Positions 1 to 8,947 of a DNA stretch of 59,969 nt are shown piece by piece. The stretch's first letter is position 1. The number at the start of each line of letters is the position of its first letter. Below the pieces are notes generated by a model. That model did no database searches, was not told the origin of the DNA, and saw only the letters and a list, made by a program, of their open reading frames with translations. The position numbers and the translations under genes are program-made. Source of the stretch: Muribaculaceae bacterium (lineage in GTDB: Bacteria > Bacillota > Clostridia > Lachnospirales > Lachnospiraceae); the NCBI GenBank assembly GCA_023663465.1, contig JAMPHJ010000003.1, positions 1 to 59,969 on the forward strand, given 5' to 3'.

Positions 1-55
1 CGCTGCGTTTTTCACGGAGCGAGAGCGTGCCTTTGCGGGATTTCTATCTGTCCTG
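1..55 (+). repeat. Edge fragment related to the intergenic repeat family
   Basis: The first ~50 bases carry a core, GCTGCGTTT followed by GAGCGAGAGCG and a C-rich segment, that resembles the right half of the full repeat copy at 18959-19165. Similarity fades after about base 50, and the flanking GTTGTACA arm is not seen. The copy is cut by the window edge, so its limits and membership are uncertain. Confidence 0.35.
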
Positions 56-116
56 TCCCTCAATACCTAAATGCTGACTGAAAATTGATTTCCGCACATT
101 ATCATTATAAACACTT

Positions 117-144
117 TAAGACTCCGCCCAAGAACGGAGTCTCA
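117..144 (-). terminator. Probable terminator of the HtrA gene
   Basis: An 8-bp perfect stem (AGACTCCG / CGGAGTCT) with an 8-base loop lies about 50 bases past the protease stop codon. On the minus strand it is followed by TTAAAGTGTTTATAA, a T-rich but interrupted tract, so termination may be incomplete. Confidence 0.5.
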
Positions 145-194
145 AAATGTAAATATCTATATGCACATGCTTTGGATTATATAAATATCGCGTG

Positions 195-1877
195 TTATTG
201 TTCCACTCTGTTGCCCAGTGTAACGCTTACGGTCTTACTCTGATAGCCGTCGTTGCCGACCGTCATGATTTCCACTTCCACGGTATCGCCTATTGCCGCA
301 TATTCCAGTAATCTCTGCAATTCATCCATCGAAGAGACGCTGTCGCCATCGAAAGCCGTAATGATATCGCCTTTCTTCAGACCTGCCGCCGCGGCTGCTG
401 TACCGTCGTATACCTGCGCGATATACACGCCTTTCGGCATTCCATAAGCAGAGGATACTTCTGCAGTAACGCTGATACCGGATATACCAAGGAAACCTCT
501 TTCATCTTCTGCGACTTTATTCTTTGTCTCTTTTAACATCAAATCTGCGATAATCGGGCTTGCTGCCGATATCGGAATCGCATATCCCATACCCTCAATG
601 ACGCTGCCACCGATTTTATTGGAATTAATACCGATAACCTTGCCTTCGATATTCAGCAGGGCTCCGCCGGAATTACCCGGATTAATCGCCGCGTCCGTCT
701 GGATAAACGTGCCTGTACTGCCGTCTTCCAGCTCCATTTCCCTATCCAGTGCACTAATAACACCTGTTGTTACTGACTGCCCATAGCCAAGGGAATTGCC
801 AATTGCAATCGCAGGTTCCCCGATTTTCAAGGTATCGGAATCGCCCAGTGTGGCGATAGAAATCTGATTTAATGTGGAAGAGGAAATATTGTCTAAAGGC
901 ACTGCAATGATAGCAAGATCCATATCTGCGTCCGTACCTTTGACAGACGCTTCCGCTTCGCTGCCTTCCACAAACTGGACGCTCAGCTTATCCGCATCTT
1001 CAATCACATGATAATTCGTGACAATCAGAAGCTCCGTATCGTTTTCTCCCACGATAATACCGGAACCGCTCGCTTCCGCCTCGTTGGTCATCGCCTGTCC
1101 GAAATAGGACAATGTCTGGGTATAGGTATTGCTGATAGATACTGCCGCCGGCATCACTTCGGAAACCACTTCCGATACATCGGATACGACTGTAGAAACC
1201 GTCTTCGTCTTCTTCACATCCGTCTCGTCCGTCCCATGCGCCACGGAATCCGAGGAAGCCGTCTTCGTCTTGCCGCTTCCGGCATCAGTGTCTGCAATGC
1301 TGCCCGCATCTTCATGAACTGCCGTATTCACTGTTTCCGAATCCTTATCCAGCATTCCAGTTGCCGCCTCTACGGCATAGAGCCCAATGCCTGCGCAGAT
1401 ACCGAAAAACAGTCCCAAAGAAACGCTCACTAGAACTTTCTTAAAATATCCGCTGCCGGTCTTTTCTTTTTTCTCTCTTTTATCCTTCTTTTTCTCTGCC
1501 TTCTCATATCCTGCGCTATAACTGTTCGGATAGGTGTTTCCGTATTGATAACTATTGTTATTTTGTCCATAATTGGTACTCTGCCAGGTTGTACCGTAAC
1601 TGCTGCCGTTCTGGCTGTAGTAGCTATTGGAACGTACCGGCGTATTCTGTAAATCTCTGCCGGTATTCCCATTTATTCCTACACCAGCTGCAGCGGAAGT
1701 TCTTTCTGCGTCAGTGTTCATGCCTGTATTTGGCGTGTCCGTACCTGTACTATTTACACTATGATAAGTATCCTGCGGCGTCTGCTGGCTAAACCTTCCT
1801 ACCGCTCCTGACTCCGCCGGATATTCGCCGTTTTCCTGTTTCTGTCCATACACATTTGGATTCTGATTTTCAAACAT
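195..1877 (-). CDS. HtrA/DegP-like membrane-anchored serine protease
   Basis: The 560-residue protein has a cytoplasmic Asn/Gln/Tyr-rich N-terminus (about 1-130), a Lys-rich stretch, one membrane segment (about 147-170), a Thr/Ser/Asp-rich stalk, a trypsin-like domain and one PDZ domain (about 465-550). The catalytic triad is readable as His in TNYHVIEDA, Asp in DMDLAII and Ser in NPGNSGGAL. Such proteases degrade or process misfolded exported proteins on the outer face of the membrane. The start has a clear AAAGGAG eight bases upstream. The gene lies just beyond glmS on the same strand, in the last position of the glycan locus. The low-complexity cytoplasmic head is typical of Clostridia homologues. 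The family call is firm; the exact substrate is unknown. Confidence 0.93.
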   Translation of the reverse strand: MFENQNPNVYGQKQENGEYPAESGAVGRFSQQTPQDTYHSVNSTGTDTPNTGMNTDAERTSAAAGVGINGNTGRDLQNTPVRSNSYYSQNGSSYGTTWQSTNYGQNNNSYQYGNTYPNSYSAGYEKAEKKKDKREKKEKTGSGYFKKVLVSVSLGLFFGICAGIGLYAVEAATGMLDKDSETVNTAVHEDAGSIADTDAGSGKTKTASSDSVAHGTDETDVKKTKTVSTVVSDVSEVVSEVMPAAVSISNTYTQTLSYFGQAMTNEAEASGSGIIVGENDTELLIVTNYHVIEDADKLSVQFVEGSEAEASVKGTDADMDLAIIAVPLDNISSSTLNQISIATLGDSDTLKIGEPAIAIGNSLGYGQSVTTGVISALDREMELEDGSTGTFIQTDAAINPGNSGGALLNIEGKVIGINSNKIGGSVIEGMGYAIPISAASPIIADLMLKETKNKVAEDERGFLGISGISVTAEVSSAYGMPKGVYIAQVYDGTAAAAAGLKKGDIITAFDGDSVSSMDELQRLLEYAAIGDTVEVEIMTVGNDGYQSKTVSVTLGNRVEQ

Positions 1878-2000
1878 ACTAAAGACTCCTTTCTTATCAG
1901 TTTCTTTCCTTCGCTGTGAATAAAGTTAGTATACTGATAAAATGTGTATAAACTGTGATAAAAATTTTTACTTTTTGTGTTTTTTATAGCAATAACGAAA

Positions 2001-3827
2001 CTACTCGACCGTTACCGATTTCGCCAGATTCCTCGGCTTATCCACGTCGCAGCCTTTTCCTACCGCCACATAATAGCCAAAAAGCTGCAGCGGAATAATC
2101 GCAAGCGAATTGGCAAAATAGGGGTTGGTTTCCGGGATATAGATAACGTAGTCGGATACTTTCTCAATTTCTTTATTGGCTTCACAAGTGACCGCCAGCA
2201 CGAACGCGCCCCTTGCTTTCACTTCCACCATATTGCTTATTGTCTTCGCATACAAATCCGGCTGGGTGGATACCGCCGCCACCAAGGTGCCGTCTTCAAT
2301 CAGGGAAATCGTGCCGTGTTTTAACTCGCCGGCGGCGTAAGCCTCGGAATGAATGTAAGAGATTTCCTTCAACTTCAAAGAGCCTTCCAGCGATATCGCA
2401 TAATCGATTCCGCGTCCGATGAAAAAGACGTCTTTCGCGCCGATATAGCGGTTGGCAAATTTCTGGATTTTCAGTTTGTTATTGAGCAATAACTCTATCT
2501 GATCCGGCAGACATTTCAAATCTTCCAACAGGGAAGCAAACTGTTTTTCTTTTATTTTTCCCCGCACTTTCCCAAGCTTCATTGCCAGAAGGTATAAAGC
2601 AATCAATTGGGCGCTGTATGCCTTGGTAGTCGCCACCGCGATTTCCGGTCCCGCCCAGGTGTACATGACATTGTCCGCTTCCCTGGCGATGGAGCTGCCT
2701 ACCACATTGACGATGCCCAGCACTTTGAAACCTCTGTTTTTCGCTTCCCGGAGCGCCGCCAGCGTATCGGCGGTTTCCCCGGACTGGCTGATGACAATCA
2801 CCATAGCGCCCTCTTCCAGAATCGGGTCGCGATAGCGGAACTCGGAAGCCAGATCCACTTCTACCGGAATCCTTGCAAGACCTTCCAGCACATATTTACC
2901 GGTCATCCCCGCATGATAGGCGGAACCGCAGGCTACGATATGAATTTTACTGACTGCCCTGAGCTCGTCATCCGTCATATTCAGCTCGTCAATCACAATA
3001 TCGCCATTTTTGACCCGTGGAGTCAATGTGTCGGAAACCGTTTTGGGCTGTTCATACATTTCTTTCAGCATGAAATGTTCATAACCCGCTTTTTCTGCGG
3101 CGTTTTCGTCCCAATCGATGACGCTTGGCTCTTTTGCCAGCTCTTCTTCATCCACTGTATAAAAATGCATGTGGTCTGCTCGCAGCCTTACCACTTCTTG
3201 ATTGTCTACATAGTATACTTTTCTCGTATATTTCAAAATCGCCGGCACATCAGAAGCGATAAAGCAGCCGTCCTGATTCTGTCCTACAATCAAGGGACTG
3301 TCTTTTCTTGCCGCAAAAATCTGTCCTGGGCAGTCAGCGAAGACGATTCCCAACGCGTAAGAGCCTTCTACCCTGTGCAGCACTTTAGAAACCGCTTCCA
3401 GCGGATTGCCTTTATAATAATAGTCCAGCATATGCGCCAGCACTTCCGTATCCGTATCCGAGGCAAACTGATAGCCCCTGTCTGTCATTTTCTTGCGAAG
3501 CTGCATATAATTCTCAATAATGCCGTTATGTACGACCGCAATCGTTTCCGCCGTATTAAAATGGGGATGGGCGTTGGTATCGTTGGGCGCACCGTGGGTT
3601 GCCCACCTTGTATGCCCGATACCGGAAAATCCGGGCATCGTTGCCCCATCGTGGGTCAGATTTTCCAGAATTTTCAACCGTCCCGCCGATTTCTGGATAT
3701 GAATCTTTTCCCCGTCAAAAACCGCCATCCCCGCAGAGTCATACCCCCTGTACTCCAGTTTGGACAATCCTTCCAAAATAATCGGCGCCGCCTGTCTGGT
3801 TCCGATATATCCTACGATTCCACACAT
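2001..3827 (-). CDS. glmS: Glutamine--fructose-6-phosphate aminotransferase (isomerizing)
   Basis: The 608-residue length is normal for GlmS, which makes glucosamine-6-phosphate, the first committed step toward UDP-GlcNAc for peptidoglycan and surface glycans. The N-terminal glutaminase begins MCGIVGYIG with the catalytic Cys2. Two SIS isomerase domains follow, with SQSGETADT and TTKAYSAQ motifs, and the usual C-terminal KSVTVE. AAAGGGAAAAGG precedes the ATG. The glycosyltransferase gene upstream ends only 53 bases away, so there is no room for the glmS ribozyme that usually precedes this gene in Firmicutes. Expression is probably by read-through from upstream genes. Confidence 0.97.
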   Translation of the reverse strand: MCGIVGYIGTRQAAPIILEGLSKLEYRGYDSAGMAVFDGEKIHIQKSAGRLKILENLTHDGATMPGFSGIGHTRWATHGAPNDTNAHPHFNTAETIAVVHNGIIENYMQLRKKMTDRGYQFASDTDTEVLAHMLDYYYKGNPLEAVSKVLHRVEGSYALGIVFADCPGQIFAARKDSPLIVGQNQDGCFIASDVPAILKYTRKVYYVDNQEVVRLRADHMHFYTVDEEELAKEPSVIDWDENAAEKAGYEHFMLKEMYEQPKTVSDTLTPRVKNGDIVIDELNMTDDELRAVSKIHIVACGSAYHAGMTGKYVLEGLARIPVEVDLASEFRYRDPILEEGAMVIVISQSGETADTLAALREAKNRGFKVLGIVNVVGSSIAREADNVMYTWAGPEIAVATTKAYSAQLIALYLLAMKLGKVRGKIKEKQFASLLEDLKCLPDQIELLLNNKLKIQKFANRYIGAKDVFFIGRGIDYAISLEGSLKLKEISYIHSEAYAAGELKHGTISLIEDGTLVAAVSTQPDLYAKTISNMVEVKARGAFVLAVTCEANKEIEKVSDYVIYIPETNPYFANSLAIIPLQLFGYYVAVGKGCDVDKPRNLAKSVTVE

Positions 3828-3880
3828 TTTTCTTACCTTTTCCCTTTCCTAAACTGCCCGGTTTGCAAGCTAACACGAAA

Positions 3881-4906
3881 TTACAGCGCCTTCATGCTCT
3901 TTCTACGATTCATCTCTTCCTCCGACCTGCCATATCCTTTCGTCGGGTCTATCTTACTGCCTGCCGTAATCAGATAATCGCGCTCCCAGTATTCCTTGTT
4001 GGAAGAGAATTTTACTACAAGCCTCTTAGGCAGCTTCTTATAGTGTTTTCCTGCCAGATAGCCCATATATTTAAAACCACTGTTTACAATCACGCCGGGA
4101 ATCTGTCTTTTCATCTTCTGCGCGCTCAAATGGGCAATCGTCATGCGGACAAGCTTGATTCCTTCCGATTCAGAAGCCACCTGGGCAAAAATTTCCGGGT
4201 GATCTGCCTGGGAAACGCCCAAGTCAAAATTTCTGCAAAACTGCTCCCGGTTGCCGTAATTGTGGGCATGATAGACTTTCGCGCCCGGCTGGTAAGCGAC
4301 TGCATAACCGGCATTCACCGCATTCGCCGCATAAATCATATCCTCATTAAATATAGTATGTTTGATGAATCCGCCCAATGAATCAAAAATATTCCGTTTA
4401 TATGCGGCACAGACATTGGAGCAGAAAAATGTCTTGACCCCCATCCGGGGAATGTCCTGTTTGGTTTTTAACATTTTTACATCAGGATAATTAAAATTTC
4501 TCGTAAACCGTTCGGCTTCCGTAACCGTATCGTCCGCCAGTTGTCTGCCGTAAGAAACCGCTGCCTGTTCCGGCTTTAAGCCCTCTAGCAGCTCTTCCAC
4601 CATATATTCATCCGCGGGCACAGCGTCCTGCGTCATCATGATAAAAACTTCCGCGTCCGAATAGCCGACGCCTTTGTTTCTGGTGCGTCCGTGGTCATAC
4701 TCCCGTTTGGACAGATGCTTCACTAAGATGTTCTTATATTTTTCGGAAAAAGAAGTCCCGTAAATCAGACGGTCAAAATATTTCTGCTCCGTATTCATAA
4801 TGATAATCTTCTGAACCGGCACTGTCTGATGCTCCAGTTTCTCTATCAATTGTAAAAATTTCTTATCCGGCTTATAAGTCGGGATGATGACATCCACCTT
4901 TTTCAC
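3881..4906 (-). CDS. Family 2 glycosyltransferase, rhamnosyltransferase-like
   Basis: The 341-residue cytoplasmic GT-A enzyme begins with VDVIIPTYKP and carries MMTQDAVP at the position of the DxD motif, a feature of rhamnosyltransferase-type GT2 proteins, followed by NEDMIYA. It probably adds one sugar (possibly rhamnose, given the rfb genes in the same locus) to a lipid-linked glycan. The start is GTG: AGGGGGA lies seven bases upstream, and the nearby ATG at 4910 is out of frame. It lies between the LCP gene and glmS. The donor and acceptor cannot be read from the sequence. Confidence 0.85.
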   Translation of the reverse strand: MKKVDVIIPTYKPDKKFLQLIEKLEHQTVPVQKIIIMNTEQKYFDRLIYGTSFSEKYKNILVKHLSKREYDHGRTRNKGVGYSDAEVFIMMTQDAVPADEYMVEELLEGLKPEQAAVSYGRQLADDTVTEAERFTRNFNYPDVKMLKTKQDIPRMGVKTFFCSNVCAAYKRNIFDSLGGFIKHTIFNEDMIYAANAVNAGYAVAYQPGAKVYHAHNYGNREQFCRNFDLGVSQADHPEIFAQVASESEGIKLVRMTIAHLSAQKMKRQIPGVIVNSGFKYMGYLAGKHYKKLPKRLVVKFSSNKEYWERDYLITAGSKIDPTKGYGRSEEEMNRRKSMKAL

Positions 4907-4932
4907 CCATTTATCCCCCTGAAAATAGCATG

Positions 4933-4959
4933 AAAGGACCAGAAAGACCGGTCCCCTTT
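4933..4959 (-). terminator. Hairpin between LCP gene and downstream glycosyltransferase
   Basis: An 8-bp stem (AAAGGACC / GGTCC-CTTT, one bulge) lies just past the LCP stop codon. The minus-strand sequence after it is only moderately T-rich, so this could be a leaky terminator that lets some transcripts reach the glycosyltransferase and glmS. Confidence 0.4.
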
Positions 4960-4987
4960 GCTTTTCTTTCTATTTTTGTTTCTCTTT

Positions 4988-6163
4988 CTATTTCAAATAA
5001 GTATTTCTATCCGCTTCAATCTGTCTGCTGCATTCCTCTACCATCGTAGACGGTGTGTAATTGTAATCGTCAAATAAGAACTGATGCAGCCATTTGACAT
5101 TTTCACTCAAATCCGTCGGGATAACGCAGGAACCTTTCGAGCCCATCGTCCCGGTCGTCCGGTTCTCTTCCCGTGGAAATCCCGCGGTTTCCGTAATGCT
5201 GTAGCTCGTGACGTCTTTTAACAATTCCAGAATTTCCGCCAAATCCAGCGACGTATAAACTTCACCAAATACATCGTTCGCTGCCTGTGACAACGCTGTG
5301 GGCGAAGCTTTTTTCGCCTGGTCTGCGATGGCGCTAAGTACGGTTCTCTGACGCTCTGCACGTCTGAAATCATCACCGCCGCCATAACGCACACGGCAGT
5401 AACCTGTTGCCTGAAGTCCATCCAGAAGCTGATTCCCCGCCGATGTTACCGGATTATAAGAACGTTTCAAATCTTCCGCCATACACAACTGGTAGTTGTT
5501 CAGATGCAGAATTTCCCCTTCCGTTACATCAATATAAACGCCTCCCAGTGCATCAATCGTATCGGAAAGTCCGGCGAAACCTACTGTCACAAAATCCGTG
5601 ATATTCATATCCAGATTTTTATTCAGCATATTGATTGCCATTTCCGGTCCGCCCTTGGCATAGGCTGCATTACATTTATTGTAGGTATCGTTACTCAGAT
5701 TCAGATAAGTATCGCGGTATACGGACACTAACTTGCATTCCCCGGTATCCTGATTGATGGAAGCAATCATGATACTATCGCTTCTCGTATTCTTCGACAA
5801 TGCGCCGGTCGTAGAATCCACACCGAAGAGCGCAATATTGCGATACCCTTTCATCGTCGTCTCTTCCGCCTCTTTGACGGTATCGTTGATAACGATTTTT
5901 TCCTCATTGACCTCTACATGCCCCGCTTTTTCCCCTTTCAGGACTGCCCATAAAACAACTACCATCAGCAGCAGCACAAAAATTTCCAAAATAAAGAGGA
6001 TGATACGCATTCTCTTCTTTTTCGCCTGCTCTTTCTTACTCATCTTCTTGCCGGATGGCTTCTTTTTCCCTGTAGACTTGCCGCCAGAAGACGTCCCTTT
6101 TGAAGATTTTCTGGCGGGTCTTCTTTCTTCTTCATCATATGCATCTCTATTATTCTTTGTCAT
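4988..6163 (-). CDS. LytR-CpsA-Psr (LCP) family glycopolymer ligase
   Basis: LCP enzymes transfer lipid-linked wall polymers to peptidoglycan on the outside of the membrane. The ~391-residue protein has a Lys/Ser/Gly-rich cytoplasmic head, one membrane segment (about residues 55-75) and an LCP domain with FGVDSTTG, the Arg/Asp pair in NTRSDSIMIAS and the RYGGGDDFRRAERQR motif that binds the pyrophosphate lipid. The chosen ATG at 6163 has AAGGGAGT eight bases upstream; a longer reading to 6217 lacks such a site. A promoter lies 65 bases upstream of this start. Its place among polysaccharide export genes suggests that the exported glycan is fixed to the wall. Confidence 0.93.
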   Translation of the reverse strand: MTKNNRDAYDEEERRPARKSSKGTSSGGKSTGKKKPSGKKMSKKEQAKKKRMRIILFILEIFVLLLMVVVLWAVLKGEKAGHVEVNEEKIVINDTVKEAEETTMKGYRNIALFGVDSTTGALSKNTRSDSIMIASINQDTGECKLVSVYRDTYLNLSNDTYNKCNAAYAKGGPEMAINMLNKNLDMNITDFVTVGFAGLSDTIDALGGVYIDVTEGEILHLNNYQLCMAEDLKRSYNPVTSAGNQLLDGLQATGYCRVRYGGGDDFRRAERQRTVLSAIADQAKKASPTALSQAANDVFGEVYTSLDLAEILELLKDVTSYSITETAGFPREENRTTGTMGSKGSCVIPTDLSENVKWLHQFLFDDYNYTPSTMVEECSRQIEADRNTYLK

Positions 6164-6229
6164 ATCCCGTACTCCCTTGATTTCTGTTTTGAACTCTGCC
6201 ATAACTAAATAAGGCAATTACCCTTTAAA

Positions 6230-6257
6230 ATTATACTACATCTTGTAATAATTGCAA
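6230..6257 (-). promoter_or_regulatory. Promoter of the LCP gene
   Basis: Minus strand: -35 TTGCAA (6252-6257), 16-base spacer, perfect -10 TATAAT (6230-6235). Transcription would begin near 6222, about 60 bases before the preferred ATG. Confidence 0.65.
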
Positions 6258-6370
6258 CCTTATTGCGGCATATTTCGCAACTCTTTTTTCATTCTTTATC
6301 AAATTTTAAGATTTTACGCGGAAAATGAAACAAGAAAATTGCTCTTTTCACCATCTTTAGTAGTATGACT

Positions 6371-7780
6371 TTAATAAGCGTTTTTATTTATAAAACCTTT
6401 AAATATCGTCAAAAACATAATCTTAATATCAAAGGACAGGGTCCAGTTTTCAATATAAAAAATATCATGCTCAATCCGGCGTTTAATCGAAGTATCGCCC
6501 CGGTATCCGTTAATCTGCGCCCAGCCGGTCAGCCCCGGTCTTACCTGGTGTTTGACCATATATCTTGGGATTTCTTCTTTAAATTTCTCTACAAACTGCG
6601 GTCTTTCGGGTCTGGGTCCAACCACGCTCATATCCCCTTTTAAAATATTAAAAAGCTGGGGAAGCTCGTCCATGCTTGTTTTGCGCAACAGCTTACCCAC
6701 CCTGGTCACGCGGGGGTCGTCCTTCACGGTCCAGCCTTTTTTCTCCGTTCCCGGCTTCTGCACTTCCATCGTGCGGAATTTATACATTTCAAAAGGCTTA
6801 TTATGCAGACCGATGCGTTCCTGCTTGAAAATGACGGGACCTTTGCTGCTGCATTTAATCGCAATGGCGGATAGAATCATAATCGGGGAAAAAGCCACCA
6901 GCCCCACCAGCGAGACGACGATATCCACGGCGCGTTTCGTCACCCAGTTCAGTGTATTGGTCAAGGGCACATAGCGGATATTGACGACGGCAAGCCCCAT
7001 CAAATCCTCGGTATAGGGCCTGCTTGGGAACAGACTGTTATAATCGGGAATAAACTTCGTATGCACGCCCGATTTTTCACACATATCGACAATATATTCC
7101 AGCCGGTCATAATCATTCAAAGACAGGGTAATCGCAATCTCATCCAGCTTATTTTCGGGCAGGATATAAAGCAGGTTGCCGATGGAACCCACGACTTTTA
7201 CGCCTTTATACACCGTCCCCCTAGGCACGGAATCGTCTAAAATGCCGCGTACCACATAACCCCACTGGGGATTGGCGTTGATTCTTGTAATATATTCCTC
7301 CGCCGCCCTCGAATAACCGACTAACAGGATATATTTCAGATTATAACCTTTGCGCCGGAAATATTGGAGCAGGGTACGAATCAGCGAACGGCTTATCGTC
7401 GTAAAAAGAATGTTGATGATGTAGAATAATCCCATCATGGTACGGGAAAAGTCGTTCTGTTTTATAATGTACCAGCCCGCCATCAACAGGATGATACCTA
7501 CGGTATTTGCCTGAAAAATATTGAAAATCTCATATTTATGGACGGTTGCTCGTTTCGGAGTATACAGGTTGAAATAATAATATAGAATCACATAGCCCGG
7601 AACGATAAAATAGAGCAGCTCAAAATACGTCTGCATGGTCAGAACCCCTACATTCGGGGGAATATCGGTAAAAGGGCTGTCGAATTTCAAATACCACGCA
7701 AGCACATAAGAAATAGCCACGACAACCGCGTCTATTAAAACATGCAATCTATTAAAATATTTCTGGTTATCTTTTATCAT
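6371..7780 (-). CDS. Polyprenyl glycosylphosphotransferase (exopolysaccharide initiation)
   Basis: This 469-residue membrane protein should start glycan synthesis by moving a sugar-1-phosphate from a nucleotide sugar to undecaprenyl phosphate. It has four or five N-terminal membrane segments (within about 1-135), a Rossmann-like CoA-binding-3 domain (about 140-250), another membrane segment near 275-295 and the C-terminal bacterial sugar transferase domain. The hallmark motifs are KRAVDIVVSL, FKQERIGLHNKPFEMYKFRTM, DELPQLFNILKGDMSVVGPRPE and PGLTGWAQINGYRG. It is the WbaP/CpsE type with the full N-terminus rather than the short PglC type. GAGG lies nine bases upstream of the ATG, and the gene has its own promoter at 7870-7899. 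Donor specificity (glucose, galactose or an amino sugar) is not visible. Confidence 0.94.
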   Translation of the reverse strand: MIKDNQKYFNRLHVLIDAVVVAISYVLAWYLKFDSPFTDIPPNVGVLTMQTYFELLYFIVPGYVILYYYFNLYTPKRATVHKYEIFNIFQANTVGIILLMAGWYIIKQNDFSRTMMGLFYIINILFTTISRSLIRTLLQYFRRKGYNLKYILLVGYSRAAEEYITRINANPQWGYVVRGILDDSVPRGTVYKGVKVVGSIGNLLYILPENKLDEIAITLSLNDYDRLEYIVDMCEKSGVHTKFIPDYNSLFPSRPYTEDLMGLAVVNIRYVPLTNTLNWVTKRAVDIVVSLVGLVAFSPIMILSAIAIKCSSKGPVIFKQERIGLHNKPFEMYKFRTMEVQKPGTEKKGWTVKDDPRVTRVGKLLRKTSMDELPQLFNILKGDMSVVGPRPERPQFVEKFKEEIPRYMVKHQVRPGLTGWAQINGYRGDTSIKRRIEHDIFYIENWTLSFDIKIMFLTIFKGFINKNAY

Positions 7781-7869
7781 AGACTATGCCTCGCTATCCG
7801 GCGCTTCTGTGCTGACCGGTTCACTGCCTGCTATTGTTTACGATTCTGCCCGATACCTTATTGATTGTA

Positions 7870-7899
7870 ATAGTACAATAGGATGGAATTAATTGTCAA
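7870..7899 (-). promoter_or_regulatory. Promoter of the glycosylphosphotransferase gene
   Basis: Minus strand: perfect -35 TTGACA (7894-7899), 18-base spacer, -10 TACTAT (7870-7875). It lies in the ~190-base gap between this gene and the upstream GT2 gene, giving a leader of about 80 bases. Confidence 0.6.
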
Positions 7900-7974
7900 G
7901 ACAAGTGTTATCTTTTGCACGGCTCACGCGGGAAGAAAGCTGCGTATTCTTCCGCATCGTCGAGCAGTTTTCTA

Positions 7975-8928
7975 TTACAGAAATAATCGCAGGACGTTCG
8001 CCCAGAGCTGTAACTGTATCCGGCAATAATCTGAAAAATGCGCCCGGACATAGGGGACTTTGCACGCCCTGCCTTCTGGGGAAGCGCAGAGCCTGACGCC
8101 CTTGACAATGCCCTGTAAATAGTCGCCGCCCAATCCTTTTTTTAGGAAAAACAGGGCTTTGATGACAATTCCTGCAAGCAATAGCGGCGCATTTAAGAGT
8201 ATCTGGCAAAGGGGCATGTTTTTATAAATCAGATACAGACTATTCTGCGCGGAAAGCCGTACCTTAAACGGATTGTGACGTGAACCGGAAGACGCGCTCC
8301 CGGCATGGTATACGCGGGCTCTCGGCACAAATACATTGCGGAAGCCGTAAATCTGCGCCCGGTATCCTAAGTCGATATCTTCCAGATAGGCGAAGTGATT
8401 TTCATCTAACAGCCCGATTTGCGCCAATATACCTGCCCGGTAAATAGCGGCGCCGCCGCAGGATGCAAACACAAAACGGCTTTTCCGGTAAGCGGTTTCC
8501 GGTCTGCCTTTGCCGATGGCATACGCCCAGCCGAGGGCGCAGTATAAATCTCCGGCATCGTCGATTTTCTCTTTTTCCCACATGGAAAGCATCTTCGCAG
8601 AGCCGGAAAAAATACGCTCATCCCTTTCCATGACAGCTTCCAGCTCCCTGACAAAGCCCGGACAGACCACGGTATCATTGTTCAGAAAAATAACGTACTT
8701 GGTGGAAGCCGCCCGAATACCGGCATTCACCGCTTTGCAAAATCCCGTATTTTCCAAAAAGCGAATCACCTTTACCTGCGGAAACTTCTCGCGCACCATC
8801 TCATAACTGCCATCCGTAGAACCGTTGTCCACTACGATGATATGCGCCCGCTCTTTTTCGAGGGAATGCAGACAATTTTCTAAATAACACATGCCATTTA
8901 AATTCGGTATGATGATTGTAGAGTCCAT
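7975..8928 (-). CDS. Family 2 glycosyltransferase (rhamnosyltransferase-like)
   Basis: The 317-residue GT-A enzyme opens with STIIIPNLNG. It has VVDNGSTDGS, the metal/nucleotide site FLNNDTVV (DxD region as NND) and YLEDIDLGYRAQIYG, the usual acceptor-side motif of the WbbL-type rhamnosyltransferase subfamily. A hydrophobic stretch near residues 240-265 may touch the membrane. GGAG sits nine bases before the ATG, and the stop of the upstream GT2 gene is 19 bases away, so the two are probably co-transcribed. It probably adds one residue of the exported polysaccharide; rhamnose fits the rfb genes but is not proven. Confidence 0.88.
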   Translation of the reverse strand: MDSTIIIPNLNGMCYLENCLHSLEKERAHIIVVDNGSTDGSYEMVREKFPQVKVIRFLENTGFCKAVNAGIRAASTKYVIFLNNDTVVCPGFVRELEAVMERDERIFSGSAKMLSMWEKEKIDDAGDLYCALGWAYAIGKGRPETAYRKSRFVFASCGGAAIYRAGILAQIGLLDENHFAYLEDIDLGYRAQIYGFRNVFVPRARVYHAGSASSGSRHNPFKVRLSAQNSLYLIYKNMPLCQILLNAPLLLAGIVIKALFFLKKGLGGDYLQGIVKGVRLCASPEGRACKVPYVRAHFSDYCRIQLQLWANVLRLFL

Positions 8929-8947
8929 TTATTAAATCTCCATTTAA

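Noticed and set aside
76-96. Shared ATTTTCAATC-like word at 80, 28740 and 46752
   Set aside because: The common part is about 10 bases in AT-rich DNA and can occur by chance; the flanks do not align.
3828-3880. glmS ribozyme
   Set aside because: Only 53 bases separate glmS from the upstream gene, far too few for the ~150-base ribozyme core, and no matching sequence was seen.
2607-3977. Long plus-strand open frame (~456 codons) opposite glmS
   Set aside because: It lies entirely opposite glmS and the end of the neighbouring gene, has no recognisable domain and an atypical His/Arg/Phe-rich composition, so it is a shadow frame.
6258-6290. Plus-strand terminator hairpin TTGCGGCATATTTCGCAA followed by T-run
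   Set aside because: There is no plus-strand gene upstream to terminate. The T-run lies on the wrong strand for the minus-strand genes, so it was not listed.
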